From Candidatus Saccharimonadota bacterium (GTDB lineage Bacteria > Patescibacteriota > Saccharimonadia > Saccharimonadales > Saccharimonadaceae): a stretch of 64,000 bases of DNA. Position numbers and translations under genes: made by a program. The notes under the pieces are model-generated. The model did no database searches. It was not told where the DNA came from and saw only the letters and a program-made list of their open reading frames with translations. Location: the NCBI GenBank assembly GCA_009777795.1, contig WRLC01000004.1:1-64000 (forward strand). Direction: 5' to 3'. This document shows, piece by piece, positions 1-8,448 of the stretch. The first letter of the stretch is position 1; each line of letters begins with the position of its first letter.

Positions 1-1841
1 CTCCAGCCATCTTCAGCAATAGCATTGATACCAGCAACTGGGGCTTTGCCATCCCTAGCTCCCAAGTCCAAGGTATCACCAATGGTTTCGACTCTAGCTA
101 TAGTATCCTAGGCCCAGCTAATGCTAATAACACAGCTAAGTTCGCTTCCGTACCAAGTACAGCTACTCCTATCTCTTCCACTACAGCAGCTAACCCCACA
201 GCCGACAACTATGACTTCTTCTTTGCTGTCTCTTCTGGCTCCTACATGCCTACAGGCACCTATACAGGCAAAGTCATCATCTCTGCTCTAGGTAATGCTG
301 CCATGCCTCCTAGTCCCCTCTACTTACAGAACATCACGATTAATAACTGTCCTGTTGTCCGTACTATGGCTGTGGATGCTAGAGACAACCACACTTACTG
401 GGTGAGGAAGATTGACAATCTCTGCTGGATGGAGACTAACCTTGCTTATGCTGGTGGCACTTCTAATGGTGGGGTCAGTACTTTTGGCGACACTCTCGCC
501 ATGACCCAAGGCCGTTCTAACTCTCCCACTGCCATGCTCTATGATATCCCACCCGGCGCTAACCCAACTACAGCTCCAGCCGAACCCAGCACCAGCACTA
601 CCGGCACTGGCCAGTACGGCTACTTATACAACTGGTGTGCTGCCATGGGTGGCCAAGCCTCTGCTTGCCAGACCAGTACTGCCACTCAACCCGATACTAC
701 TATTAACGTCTGCCCATCCGGTTGGAGGCTACCGACAGGAGCTGCGACAACTGGAGAATTCACCTTGCTAAATAACAGCATAAATGGTGGCTCGACCACC
801 AGTCCGGCTGGACTATTCGCGCAGGGTTTGTACCTTTACGCCGGCGGCTTCAGTGGTGGCGCGTTCTACAATCAGGGCTCACGCGGCAATTATTGGTCTT
901 CTACAGTTGACAGCGCCGACACTGCCTTCAGACTGCTCTTCAACAGTTCCGAGGTCTATACTGCGACCGCGGGCAATAAGAGCTACGGCTACTCTGTCCG
1001 TTGCGTCAATGACTCTACCACAGCAGCCCAGCCAAGAGACTTACCTCCTCCAGCCCCAACCGGCTCCGACATCCAGCGTATCACCCTAGAGGGTACGCCC
1101 GGCAACTATTCTTGTCCCATCACCAGAACCCGAGTACGAGACGCTCGTGACGACTCTACTTATTGGGTGCGCCGCATTAATAGTACCCAATCTGGTGGTG
1201 GGGACCTTTGTTGGATGGAGACCAACCTAGCCTATGCTGGCGGAGGGGATAGTACTTATGGCGATGTCTTGCCAGCTTTTACTCAGGGCATTGGCGCCAA
1301 CATTGCATCCGGACAGGCCTGTTATGGCGATAATACAACAATGGCCGCCAACCCTGCCACCCTCTGTTATTGGAACCCTCCCGGCTCAAATATCACCACA
1401 GGTACTACTGACCCAAGCACCAGCACTACAGGTACAGGTCAATATGGACTGCTATATAGCTGGTGTACCACTATGGCCGGACAATCAGCCGCTTGCCAAA
1501 CTAGCACCGCCACTCAACCAGACCCAGATGTCAGTATCTGCCCGGCGAATTGGAGACTGCCAATCGGCGGCACTGGTGGTGAGTTTGTCCTCCTCAACAA
1601 TACCATCAATGGTGGCTCGACCACAAGCCCAAGCGGGCTCCTCACCAACAGCCTATACATGTACGCTGGCGGTTTCTTCGGCGGAGTACTCGGCAGTCCG
1701 GGCTCGGGTGGCTACTACTGGTCTTCTACCGTCTATAGTGCCGCCGCTGCATTTAGGCTGGGCTTCACCAGCTCCACTGCTGCTCCCGTGGACTCTAACG
1801 GTAAAGGCATCGGCTACTCTGTTCGGTGTGTTGCGCCCTAA
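1..1841 (+). CDS. FISUMP-domain secreted surface protein, 5' truncated by the window edge
   Basis: The frame is open from base 3 and ends with TAA at 1839-1841, so the start lies outside the window. Residues seen first match the end of the N-terminal beta-rich domain of the paralog at 53063-55410 (WGFAIPSSQVQG, GFDSSYSILGP). Two FISUMP-like modules follow, each with DARD..TYWVR, CWMETNLAYAGG, YG.LY.WC, GW/NWRLP, EF.LLNN and YYWSSTV, ending SVRCVAP. A proline-rich linker near 1025-1065 separates them. The first ~410 bases are nearly identical to 53492-53900, and 1065-1230 nearly matches 54616-54781, indicating recent exchange between copies. Binding partner and function are unknown; cell-surface location is inferred from the signal peptides of the paralogs. 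Whether this copy has an upstream G-tract cannot be seen. Confidence 0.8.
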   Translation, partial: PAIFSNSIDTSNWGFAIPSSQVQGITNGFDSSYSILGPANANNTAKFASVPSTATPISSTTAANPTADNYDFFFAVSSGSYMPTGTYTGKVIISALGNAAMPPSPLYLQNITINNCPVVRTMAVDARDNHTYWVRKIDNLCWMETNLAYAGGTSNGGVSTFGDTLAMTQGRSNSPTAMLYDIPPGANPTTAPAEPSTSTTGTGQYGYLYNWCAAMGGQASACQTSTATQPDTTINVCPSGWRLPTGAATTGEFTLLNNSINGGSTTSPAGLFAQGLYLYAGGFSGGAFYNQGSRGNYWSSTVDSADTAFRLLFNSSEVYTATAGNKSYGYSVRCVNDSTTAAQPRDLPPPAPTGSDIQRITLEGTPGNYSCPITRTRVRDARDDSTYWVRRINSTQSGGGDLCWMETNLAYAGGGDSTYGDVLPAFTQGIGANIASGQACYGDNTTMAANPATLCYWNPPGSNITTGTTDPSTSTTGTGQYGLLYSWCTTMAGQSAACQTSTATQPDPDVSICPANWRLPIGGTGGEFVLLNNTINGGSTTSPSGLLTNSLYMYAGGFFGGVLGSPGSGGYYWSSTVYSAAAAFRLGFTSSTAAPVDSNGKGIGYSVRCVAP

Positions 1842-1863
1842 CCCCAGCGATATTAGGCAAGTT

Positions 1864-1883
1864 GTGTGCTATAATATTAACTA
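1864..1883 (+). promoter_or_regulatory. Leaderless promoter of uppS
   Basis: TATAAT at 1870-1875 preceded by TGTGC (extended -10). The ATG at 1883 is 7 nt after the -10 box, so transcription should start at or next to the start codon. No Shine-Dalgarno sequence fits between them. Confidence 0.65.
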
Positions 1884-2566
1884 TGCTACATCACATCGGT
1901 TTTATCGTCGACGGCAATCGCCGCTGGGCCAAAGAGCGCGGCCTACCCACGCTTGAGGGGCATCGCCGCGGCCTTGACGCCCTGATGGAAGTCATTGAGG
2001 CCTGCTTCGAGTCCGGTATCGAAATCGTTTCTGCCTACATCTTCTCTACCGAAAACTGGGACCGCAGCCAAAAAGAAATCTCCTACCTGATGGAACTCTT
2101 TGAGGTCATGTTCGACCAGCAAGTCAAAGCCCTGCATGAAAAGGGCGTCAAAGTCTGTTTTCTCGGCAGCCGCACCTACAACGTCTCGCCCAAACTCGTC
2201 AAGCTCATCGAAGAGGCCGAAAACCTCACTAAAGACAACACCAAAAAGACCCTCGCCCTCTGCTTCAACTACGGTGGCCAGCTCGAACTCGCCGAAGCGG
2301 CCCAAAAGATTGTGGGGGGGGGCTTTCGTCAGGAAGACATCACGCCCGAGCTCATCGCCCAGCACCTCTACCACCCCGAAATCCCGCCCGTCGATTTCCT
2401 CGTCCGCACCTCCGGCGAGCAGCGCATCTCTAATTTCATGCTCTGGCGCATCGCCTACGCCGAAATGTTCTTCCCCAGCAAAGCATGGCCCGAGATGACC
2501 CGCGAGGACGTCCCCCTCCTAATCAAAGAATTCAGCCGCCGCCAGCGCCGTTTCGGTGGCAACTAA
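1883..2566 (+). CDS. uppS: Isoprenyl transferase (undecaprenyl diphosphate synthase)
   Basis: 227 aa cis-prenyltransferase making the undecaprenyl carrier lipid for cell-wall and surface glycan synthesis. The N-terminus MLHHIGFIVDGNRRWAKERG carries the family DGNRRWA motif with the catalytic Asp at residue 10, followed by GHRRG, STENW and, near the C-terminus, VDFLVRTSGEQRISNFMLW..YAE. Start chosen at 1883 because homology begins there and the leaderless -10 box fits; the frame is open further upstream without homology. Odd feature: a G9 run at 2314-2322 (VGGGF), in frame as sequenced, in a gene next to a family with G-tract switching. Confidence 0.93.
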   Translation: MLHHIGFIVDGNRRWAKERGLPTLEGHRRGLDALMEVIEACFESGIEIVSAYIFSTENWDRSQKEISYLMELFEVMFDQQVKALHEKGVKVCFLGSRTYNVSPKLVKLIEEAENLTKDNTKKTLALCFNYGGQLELAEAAQKIVGGGFRQEDITPELIAQHLYHPEIPPVDFLVRTSGEQRISNFMLWRIAYAEMFFPSKAWPEMTREDVPLLIKEFSRRQRRFGGN

Positions 2567-2576
2567 ACTTCAACAA

Positions 2577-3977
2577 CTAACCCAATTTCTTCAGCAGCAG
2601 TTCCCGCGCTCGCGCCGGGTTCGCCTTACCGCCCGACTCTTTCATAATCAACCCAATCAAGAAGCCCACTGCTTTCATCTCGCCAGCTCGCACATCTGCC
2701 ACCGCCGCCGCAGCCGCCGGGCTGGCCATCACTCCGTCAATTATTTTCTCTAGCGCCGCGTCGTCATTTTCCTGCAATAAATTCATTTCTTTCGCTAACT
2801 CCCGCGCAGTTTTGCCATCGCTAAAGTTCACCAAAAGCTCTTTCGCCGCCGTTTGCGAAACTTCCGACCCCTGCACCATTTTTGCCAGCTCCAAAAGCTG
2901 CTCTGCCGTCGGCGCCTCGTCCATCACCACGCTCGCCAGCCAATTCGCCACAATCTTCCCCGTCGCCGCATCCGACTCTTCCAGCACCGCCATCAATAAC
3001 TCGGCATAGCTCTGCCTGTCCAAAATTAATTCTACAATTTCACTAGGCACCCCAGCCTCCCGAAACGCCGCCCGATAATCCTCTGGCAACTTCGGCATTT
3101 CGGCCAAAACTCCCGCAATATATTCCTCCGCCAAATTTAGCGGCGGCACATCCGGATCCGGCATATAGCGGTAATCCTGCGCCTGCTCCTTGCTCCGCTG
3201 CGCCGTCGTTTTGCCTGTCGCATCGCTCCACCCTCGCGTCTCCTGCCGAATCTCCCCACCTCGCCCCGCCTCTATTAGCTCCGTCTGCCGACCAAACTCA
3301 TAAGCCGCCGCCCGCTCCACCGACCGAAACGAATTTAAATTCTTAATCTCCACCCGCGTACCTAATTTCTTAGCGCCAACCGGAGCCACCGAAATATTCA
3401 CATCAAAGCGCATATTCCCATGGTACAAATCTCCATAACTCACCCCCGCGTAGGTCATTAACCGCCACAGTTCCTCCGCATACAACCGCGCGTCTTCCGC
3501 CGAATGGATGTCCGGCATCGACACAATCTCGAGCAGTGGCGTCCCTGCCCGGTTCAAATCCACCAAGCTATAATCACCAAAATGCGTCAACTTCCCCGCG
3601 TCCTCCTCTAAATGCGCATGCTCAACCCGCACCTCATGCCCATTTGCCAGCACCACCTTCCCCTCGCCGATAATCGGCTTATAAAACTGCGAAGTCTGGT
3701 ATCCTTTCGGCAAATCCGGGTAGAAATAATGCTTTCGGTCAAAATGCGACCTCTGGTTTATCTTCGCCCCCAGCGCATACCCCGCCCGCACCGCCAACTC
3801 CACCGCCCGGGCGTTCAAAAGCGGCAACATCCCCGGCAACGCATAGTCCACCGGGCTCACGCACGCGTTCGGCTCCTTCTCTCGCGCGTCATTATCCACC
3901 GCACTAAACAACTTCGTCCTCGTCGCTAGCTGCACATGGCACTCTATCCCCACCGTCATTTCATATTTGCCGCTCAT
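2577..3977 (-). CDS. gatB: Asp/Glu-tRNA(Asn/Gln) amidotransferase subunit B
   Basis: 466 aa GatB, which binds misacylated tRNA and phosphorylates Glu/Asp on the tRNA before amidation. Seen: N-terminal GIECHVQLATRTKLFS, the zinc/ATP-domain stretch SHFDRKHYFYPDLPKGYQ, LEEDAGK, DLNRAGTPLLEIVS and a C-terminal GatB/YqeY helical domain ending with G.A.P..ARELLLKKLG. Its start overlaps the gatA stop by ATGA (3974-3977), showing translational coupling in gatC-gatA-gatB. Presence of the operon fits an organism lacking GlnRS or AsnRS. It converges on uppS with a 10 bp gap. Confidence 0.96.
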   Translation of the reverse strand: MSGKYEMTVGIECHVQLATRTKLFSAVDNDAREKEPNACVSPVDYALPGMLPLLNARAVELAVRAGYALGAKINQRSHFDRKHYFYPDLPKGYQTSQFYKPIIGEGKVVLANGHEVRVEHAHLEEDAGKLTHFGDYSLVDLNRAGTPLLEIVSMPDIHSAEDARLYAEELWRLMTYAGVSYGDLYHGNMRFDVNISVAPVGAKKLGTRVEIKNLNSFRSVERAAAYEFGRQTELIEAGRGGEIRQETRGWSDATGKTTAQRSKEQAQDYRYMPDPDVPPLNLAEEYIAGVLAEMPKLPEDYRAAFREAGVPSEIVELILDRQSYAELLMAVLEESDAATGKIVANWLASVVMDEAPTAEQLLELAKMVQGSEVSQTAAKELLVNFSDGKTARELAKEMNLLQENDDAALEKIIDGVMASPAAAAAVADVRAGEMKAVGFLIGLIMKESGGKANPARARELLLKKLG

Positions 3978-5350
3978 TTTGCCCCCTCAATTTCCGCCGC
4001 CAACTGCAACAGCCGCGCATCACTTCCCCTCGGTCCAATCAGTTGTACCCCCACCGTCAGGCCGCTCTTCGTCTCCCCCGCTGGCGCCGCCAATGCTGGC
4101 AGACCCGCCAGCGACGGTGGCGTCGTCATCACGTCCTCCAGATATAATTTCAAAATATCATCATCATGCTCACCCACCTTAAACGCTGGCCCGGGCGCCA
4201 CTGGGCAAACCAACACGTCATATTTCTCGAACGCCTCCTCGTAAGCCTTAATAATCAAAGTCCGGACTTTCTGCGCCTTCAAATAGTATGCGTCAAAGAA
4301 CCCCGACGACAACACAAAGTTCCCAATCATAATCCGCCGCTTATTCTCCGGCATAAAGCCCTCATCGCGGCTCCTACCATAAATCTCGCCCAGCGTCTTC
4401 GCATCCTTCGCCCGATAGCCATAACGAATCCCGTCATATCGGCTCAAATTCGACGAAATCTCCGCCGGCACCACAATATAATATACCGCCAACGCATATT
4501 TCAGAATCGGCAAGCTCACCTCCGCCACCTCATGCCCCGCCTTTTCCAATTTCTTTATATAATCCTTCACCGCACCCACCACCTCCGTATCCACCCCCTC
4601 ACCCATAAAGTCTCCAATCACCCCGACTCGCAGTTTTGAAGTTTCTACTGGCTGGTCAAAAAAGTCCGGCAGTGTCGTGTGGTCCTTCTCATCCTCCCCG
4701 GCCATAATCGACATCACCAACCGCGTATCCTCCGCCGTCTGCGCCAAGCACCCCACCGTGTCGGTCGACGACGCCATCGCCACCACCCCATAGCGACTAA
4801 CCGCGCCAAAAGTCGGCTTCATCCCAAACACTCCATTATAGCTCGCTGGCTGCCGAATCGACCCGCCCGTGTCCGACCCTAGCGCAAACGGCACAATATC
4901 CAACGCCACCGCCACCGCCGACCCGCCCGACGAACCACCCGACACCCGCGTCTTATCCCGCGAATTCAGCGTCACGCCAAACACCGAATTTTCCGTCGAG
5001 GCGCCATGCGCAAAAGCATCCATATTCGTCCAGCCAATCATAATCGCACCCTCGTCCTCAATCCGCTTCACCGCCGTCGCCGTCACCGGCGCATGGTAGT
5101 TCTTTAGCATCTCCACGCTCGCCATCGTCAAATCATCCGGGTCGCTAAAATTGTCTTTTAGCGCATACGGCACGCCCGCCAACCGCCCGACCTCCTCACC
5201 CGCCGCAATCCGCCGGTCAATCTCCACCGCCCGCGCCAACGCCTTTTTCTCATTCAGCTTAGTGAATATATTATATGCTTCATATTTCTTCGCCGCCGCC
5301 AAGGCCTCCTTCACGCGCTCCAAAGAACTCTTCCCATCGGATTTCTTCAT
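3974..5350 (-). CDS. gatA: Asp/Glu-tRNA(Asn/Gln) amidotransferase subunit A
   Basis: 458 aa amidase-signature enzyme that releases ammonia from glutamine for GatB. The Ser-cis-Ser-Lys triad can be placed at Lys65 (PYALKDNF), Ser140 (VSGGSSGGS) and Ser164 (DTGGSIRQPAS); the spacing of 75 and 24 residues is that of characterised GatA. The start overlaps the gatC end by 4 bases. Ordinary length for the family. Confidence 0.97.
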   Translation of the reverse strand: MKKSDGKSSLERVKEALAAAKKYEAYNIFTKLNEKKALARAVEIDRRIAAGEEVGRLAGVPYALKDNFSDPDDLTMASVEMLKNYHAPVTATAVKRIEDEGAIMIGWTNMDAFAHGASTENSVFGVTLNSRDKTRVSGGSSGGSAVAVALDIVPFALGSDTGGSIRQPASYNGVFGMKPTFGAVSRYGVVAMASSTDTVGCLAQTAEDTRLVMSIMAGEDEKDHTTLPDFFDQPVETSKLRVGVIGDFMGEGVDTEVVGAVKDYIKKLEKAGHEVAEVSLPILKYALAVYYIVVPAEISSNLSRYDGIRYGYRAKDAKTLGEIYGRSRDEGFMPENKRRIMIGNFVLSSGFFDAYYLKAQKVRTLIIKAYEEAFEKYDVLVCPVAPGPAFKVGEHDDDILKLYLEDVMTTPPSLAGLPALAAPAGETKSGLTVGVQLIGPRGSDARLLQLAAEIEGAK

Positions 5351-5634
5351 AATACCCTCGGAACTTTTATTTGATCATCCTTCACCTCCGGCGCCAACGC
5401 CAGCAACTCCGCCCGCCCCGCCTCGAACTGCACCACCTCATCCGCCCGCCAAACATTCTCCATCGGGAACACCTGAAAAGTCGGCTCCACATCCGTCGTA
5501 TCCAATTCATTCAACTGGTCAAAATAAGCAATCACCCGCTCCATATCCGCCCCCAACGACGAAATCTCCGCTTCCGACAGCGACAAGCTCGACAACTCCG
5601 CCAAATGCTCTATCTCGTCCCTACTAATTCCCAT
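5347..5634 (-). CDS. gatC: Asp/Glu-tRNA(Asn/Gln) amidotransferase subunit C
   Basis: 95 aa GatC, the small belt subunit that holds GatA and GatB together. It has the family pattern: helix start (RDEIEHLAELSSLSLSEAE), DMERVIAYFDQLNELDTTDVEPT, then the conserved WRADEV and a C-terminal APEV.D..I.VPRVL. First gene of the gatCAB operon. Its ATG follows a -10 box by exactly 6 nt. Confidence 0.95.
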   Translation of the reverse strand: MGISRDEIEHLAELSSLSLSEAEISSLGADMERVIAYFDQLNELDTTDVEPTFQVFPMENVWRADEVVQFEAGRAELLALAPEVKDDQIKVPRVL

Positions 5635-5640
5635 AGAGAT

Positions 5641-5646
5641 AGTCTA
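5641..5646 (-). promoter_or_regulatory. Leaderless -10 box of gatCAB
   Basis: On the minus strand TAGACT (5646-5641) is preceded by TATGC and followed by 6 nt and the gatC ATG, the same geometry as the other leaderless genes here. Confidence 0.55.
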
Positions 5647-5685
5647 GCATATTTTCGCCCTCTATGCTATACTTTTCCTGTAAAG

Positions 5686-6378
5686 ATGCGTAAATCTCGT
5701 AAACTTATTAACCAAATCTTCAATAGTAAAGCCCTCTTCATCTTCGTCCTCATTTCCCTCGTCGCAGCCACCGTCTATCTCACCGTCCGCCTCATCACCA
5801 AAACCGAAACTCGCGATGATTACCCCATGTCTCTCATCCAATCTCTGCTCGGCATCTTCCTCCTCTTTCTACCTAGCATCGCCGCCCGCCGCTTCAAAGC
5901 CACCCTCTCCTCTTGGATGCTAATTGTCTACGTCGTCTTCATTTATTGCGCCATCTACCTCGGCGAAGTTCACAATTTCTATCACCGCGTCCCCCACTGG
6001 GATACCCTCCTCCATTTTACCAGCGGCATCTTGCTCGGCATCCTCGGCTACACCCTCATCAGTTTCCTCAACAACTCCCGCGACATTCCAGTCGCCCTTT
6101 CGCCTATTTTTGCTGCCCTTTTTATTTTCTCTTTCTCCATGGCCCTCGCCGTCATTTGGGAGATCTACGAGTTCTCCGTTGACGCCATTTTTGGCCTCAA
6201 CACCCAGAGCTGGGCGCTCGAGGACGGCACTGTCCTCATCGGCCGCGCCGCCCTCCAAGATACCATGAAAGACCTCATCGCCGCCACTATCGGTTCCACC
6301 ATTTTTTCCATCATCGGCTACTTCGCCATCAAGCGCAAATCCAGCTGGCTCAAAACCCTATCTCTTAAACGTCTCTAA
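5686..6378 (+). CDS. Polytopic membrane protein resembling DUF2238/YjdF
   Basis: 230 aa. Several hydrophobic segments: residues ~14-34, ~50-66, ~75-95, ~108-128, ~138-158 and a last one near 205-220. The pattern HWDTLLHFTSGILLG ... VIWEIYEFSVD ... LQDTMKDLIAATIG resembles the DUF2238/YjdF family (D..HF..G, WE..E, DT..D). Function unknown. Start at 5686 taken because it follows a TATACT box (5668-5673) and opens the hydrophobic protein; the frame upstream is the antisense shadow of gatC. Confidence 0.7.
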   Translation: MRKSRKLINQIFNSKALFIFVLISLVAATVYLTVRLITKTETRDDYPMSLIQSLLGIFLLFLPSIAARRFKATLSSWMLIVYVVFIYCAIYLGEVHNFYHRVPHWDTLLHFTSGILLGILGYTLISFLNNSRDIPVALSPIFAALFIFSFSMALAVIWEIYEFSVDAIFGLNTQSWALEDGTVLIGRAALQDTMKDLIAATIGSTIFSIIGYFAIKRKSSWLKTLSLKRL

Positions 6379-6394
6379 CTAGCACACCAAACCC

Positions 6395-6423
6395 TTGCAT
6401 CCCCAACTTACTTATGCTAAACT
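6395..6423 (+). promoter_or_regulatory. Sigma70-type promoter of FISUMP gene 2
   Basis: TTGCAT at 6395-6400, 17 bp spacer, TAAACT at 6418-6423 with upstream TATG (extended -10). The same TTGCAT-N17-TAANNT layout occurs before the FISUMP genes at 41260, 43591 and 53063. Confidence 0.75.
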
Positions 6424-6462
6424 ATAAACAAGTAATCGATAAGTGCAAGGGAGATAAGGGCA

Positions 6463-8000
6463 ATGAGCAAAGTAAAGACGTACCAAGTAGCTGGGGGGGG
6501 GGTTATTTAAGGCCTAATTTCCTCCAACTTACTCAAAGAGTAGCCACCGCGACCCTAAGTATCGCGGCTTTCTTAATCCTCTCCGCCACCATCACCAATC
6601 AATTCCACTCCACTCATGCCGACGGCCTCGAGAACACCTTCGCCATCAGCAATGCCGCTGGCAGTCTAAGTATCTCTTCCATCACCGACACCACCTGCGC
6701 CAACTACAATGTCGCTAACTCCACCCTCTCCCTCTCCACCACCGGCAACAGTATTGTCGCCGACTGTATCACCTACCTCGCCTCGACCGATAACGATTAT
6801 GGCTATACTCTAACCATCAACGGCCCCGCGACTGGCAACTTAAGCACTTCAGACAATCTCTCCCACATCACCTCCACCACCGGAATCATTATCGCTCCTG
6901 CTACCTTCGCCACCCAAACCAGTGGCGGCGCTTGGGGCTTTGCCATCCCAAGCGGCCAAATGCATGACGTACCTAATGGCTTTGACGCTACCTACCAAGT
7001 CCTCGGCTCAACCAATCGCACTAACACCGCCCGCTATGCCGCCGTCCCCACCTCTCCCACCATCTTCTCCCAGACCACTACCGCCAACACCACAGACGAC
7101 CAATACAACATCTTCTTCGCCGCCGCCATCGGCACTACCATGCCTACAGACGAATATTCCGGCACTATTGTTATCTCCGGCACTCTTAATGACGCTCCCA
7201 TCGCCCAAATTGGCGACTATCTCCAAACCATCACCGCCGCCAACTGTCCAACCGAACGCACCCGAGCCGTTGACGCACGCGACGGCAACACTTACTGGGT
7301 TCGCCGCATTGGTGACCTCTGCTGGATGGAAACTAATCTCGCCTATGCGGGTGGTGGCACTAATACCTACGGCGACGCACTTCCCACCTTCACTCTTGGT
7401 AACTCTCATACTACTTCCACACAAGCCTGCTATGGTAACAATGCGACAATGGCCGCTAATCCAACCGCCATGTGCTATTGGACACCGCTCAATGCTAACC
7501 CAACGTCCGGCACGACTGACCCTAGCTTAGCCACAGACGGCGGCATAGGTATCAACAACACTACCGCCGACACTAGACCCACCAGTACCAGAGCTCAATT
7601 TGGCTACATCTACAGTTGGTGCACCGCCATGGCCGGACAGTCCGCCGCCTGCCAAACAACCACCGCCACCCAACCAGACCCTAGCGTTAGTATCTGTCCA
7701 GCTGGTTGGCGCTTGCCAACTGGCCAAGCTACCACCGGTGAGTTCACCCTCCTCAACAATACACTCAACAGCGGCTCAACCTCCAGCCCAAGCGGCCTCT
7801 TTACCAACGGTCTTTATATGTACGCCGGTGCTTTTGTCGATGGCTCGTTCAACAATCAGGGCTCAAACAGCGGCTATTGGGCTTCTACTGTTGATGGTGT
7901 CAACACTGCCTTCAGACTGTACTTCACCAGCGCCGATGTCAATCCCGCGCGCTCGGCCAATAAGGGCTACGGCACCGCCGTCCGCTGCGTCGCCCCTTGA
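6463..8000 (+). CDS. Phase-variable FISUMP surface protein, out of frame as sequenced (G10)
   Basis: The ATG at 6463 lies behind GGGAGATAAGGG and starts MSKVKTYQVA, then enters a G10 tract and stops after GGGVI. The long frame (to TGA at 7998-8000) is +1 relative to it; G11 or G8 would join them as MSKVKTYQVAGGGGYLRPNF. Downstream order: hydrophobic signal segment (ATATLSIAAFLILSATIT), a beta-rich N-terminal domain (about 200 aa; WGFAIPSGQ, GFDATYQVLG), and one FISUMP module (DARDGNTYWVRRIGDLCWM to AVRCVAP). An in-frame ATG exists at 6414, but it sits inside the -10 region and is unlikely to be transcribed. Receptor or ligand unknown. Confidence 0.75.
6493..6502 (+). repeat. Poly-G contingency tract, G10
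   Basis: Ten consecutive G between codon 10 of the start ORF and the signal peptide. Current length puts the start frame into an early TAA. Confidence 0.85.
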
Positions 8001-8104
8001 CAACCCGCTTTTGCTTTGCTATAATGACTTTAATGAGGCTTGCCTGCAAAGGCGACAAACCTCAATGGGTGTTCTAACTGCTAGAGATAGCAGTTAGCTT
8101 TTAG
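7997..8104 (+). ncRNA. Candidate small RNA with its own promoter and terminator
   Basis: TTGACA (7997-8002), 17 bp, TATAAT (8020-8025). The predicted ~70 nt transcript contains one stem (GAGG..GCCT..AGGC..CCTC) and ends in a perfect 10 bp stem CTAACTGCTA-GAGA-TAGCAGTTAG followed by CTTTT. No SD or convincing ORF inside. No known RNA family recognised. Confidence 0.45.
8073..8104 (+). terminator. Intrinsic terminator
   Basis: 10 bp inverted repeat with GAGA loop and a T-run on the plus strand. It could also serve the minus-strand sORF that ends at 8101. Confidence 0.7.
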
Positions 8105-8169
8105 CGTTTCCGCCCCGAAAAGAGCGATACGGTAACACGCACAAACCAAAGCTCAAGCGTTATACTCAT
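8101..8169 (-). CDS. Possible 22 aa small peptide
   Basis: A strong Shine-Dalgarno (AAAGGAGGAAGG) precedes ATG (8169-8167). The peptide MSITLELWFVRVTVSLFSGR.. is hydrophobic with a basic end and stops with TAA directly at the shared terminator. Function unknown; hydrophobic peptides beside a small RNA can be type I toxins, but nothing proves that here. Confidence 0.3.
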   Translation of the reverse strand: MSITLELWFVRVTVSLFSGRKR

Positions 8170-8280
8170 AACCTTCCTCCTTTCCTGACTTCTAATGTCC
8201 TATGCCCATTGTTCATGAAGCCATCACCTTTTCACGAACACACCTTAACCCACAGTTTATCTTACCACACTAGGAGCCGA

Positions 8281-8373
8281 GAGAAAAGGAAGTTTACTTC
8301 CTTTTAGGAGGCGACGACGTGTGGGAGAGATTTGCGTAGCAAATGCTCTATCACACCTGTCGGCCAAAACATA
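8281..8373 (-). other. Relic nuclease-type promoter followed by a structured RNA
   Basis: Minus strand: TATGTT (8373-8368), 17 bp, TAGAGC (8350-8345), then 6 nt where an ATG would start in the three nuclease genes of this window, but here TAC. The ~55 nt downstream would fold into a 9 bp hairpin AAAAGGAAG/CTTCCTTTT (8284-8305). The plus strand of 8310-8366 forms a long imperfect hairpin. Either a promoter whose nuclease gene was lost or a small RNA. The rest of 8001-8447 shows nothing else. Confidence 0.4.
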
Positions 8374-8435
8374 TTGCTAACGCTAAGCTAACCTAGCCAA
8401 CCCCGCCCCCACTTCCAATCCCCAACCAAATAAGC

Positions 8436-8448
8436 TATAATAAGCTTA
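8436..8448 (+). promoter_or_regulatory. Leaderless promoter of mgtA
   Basis: TATAAT at 8436-8441, then exactly 6 nt, then the mgtA ATG at 8448. No room for an SD. Confidence 0.65.

Noticed and set aside
6414-8000. Start of FISUMP gene 2 at ATG 6414, giving an uninterrupted frame
   Set aside because: This ATG overlaps the TATG/-10 element of the promoter, so it would not be in the transcript. The SD-bearing ATG is 6463.
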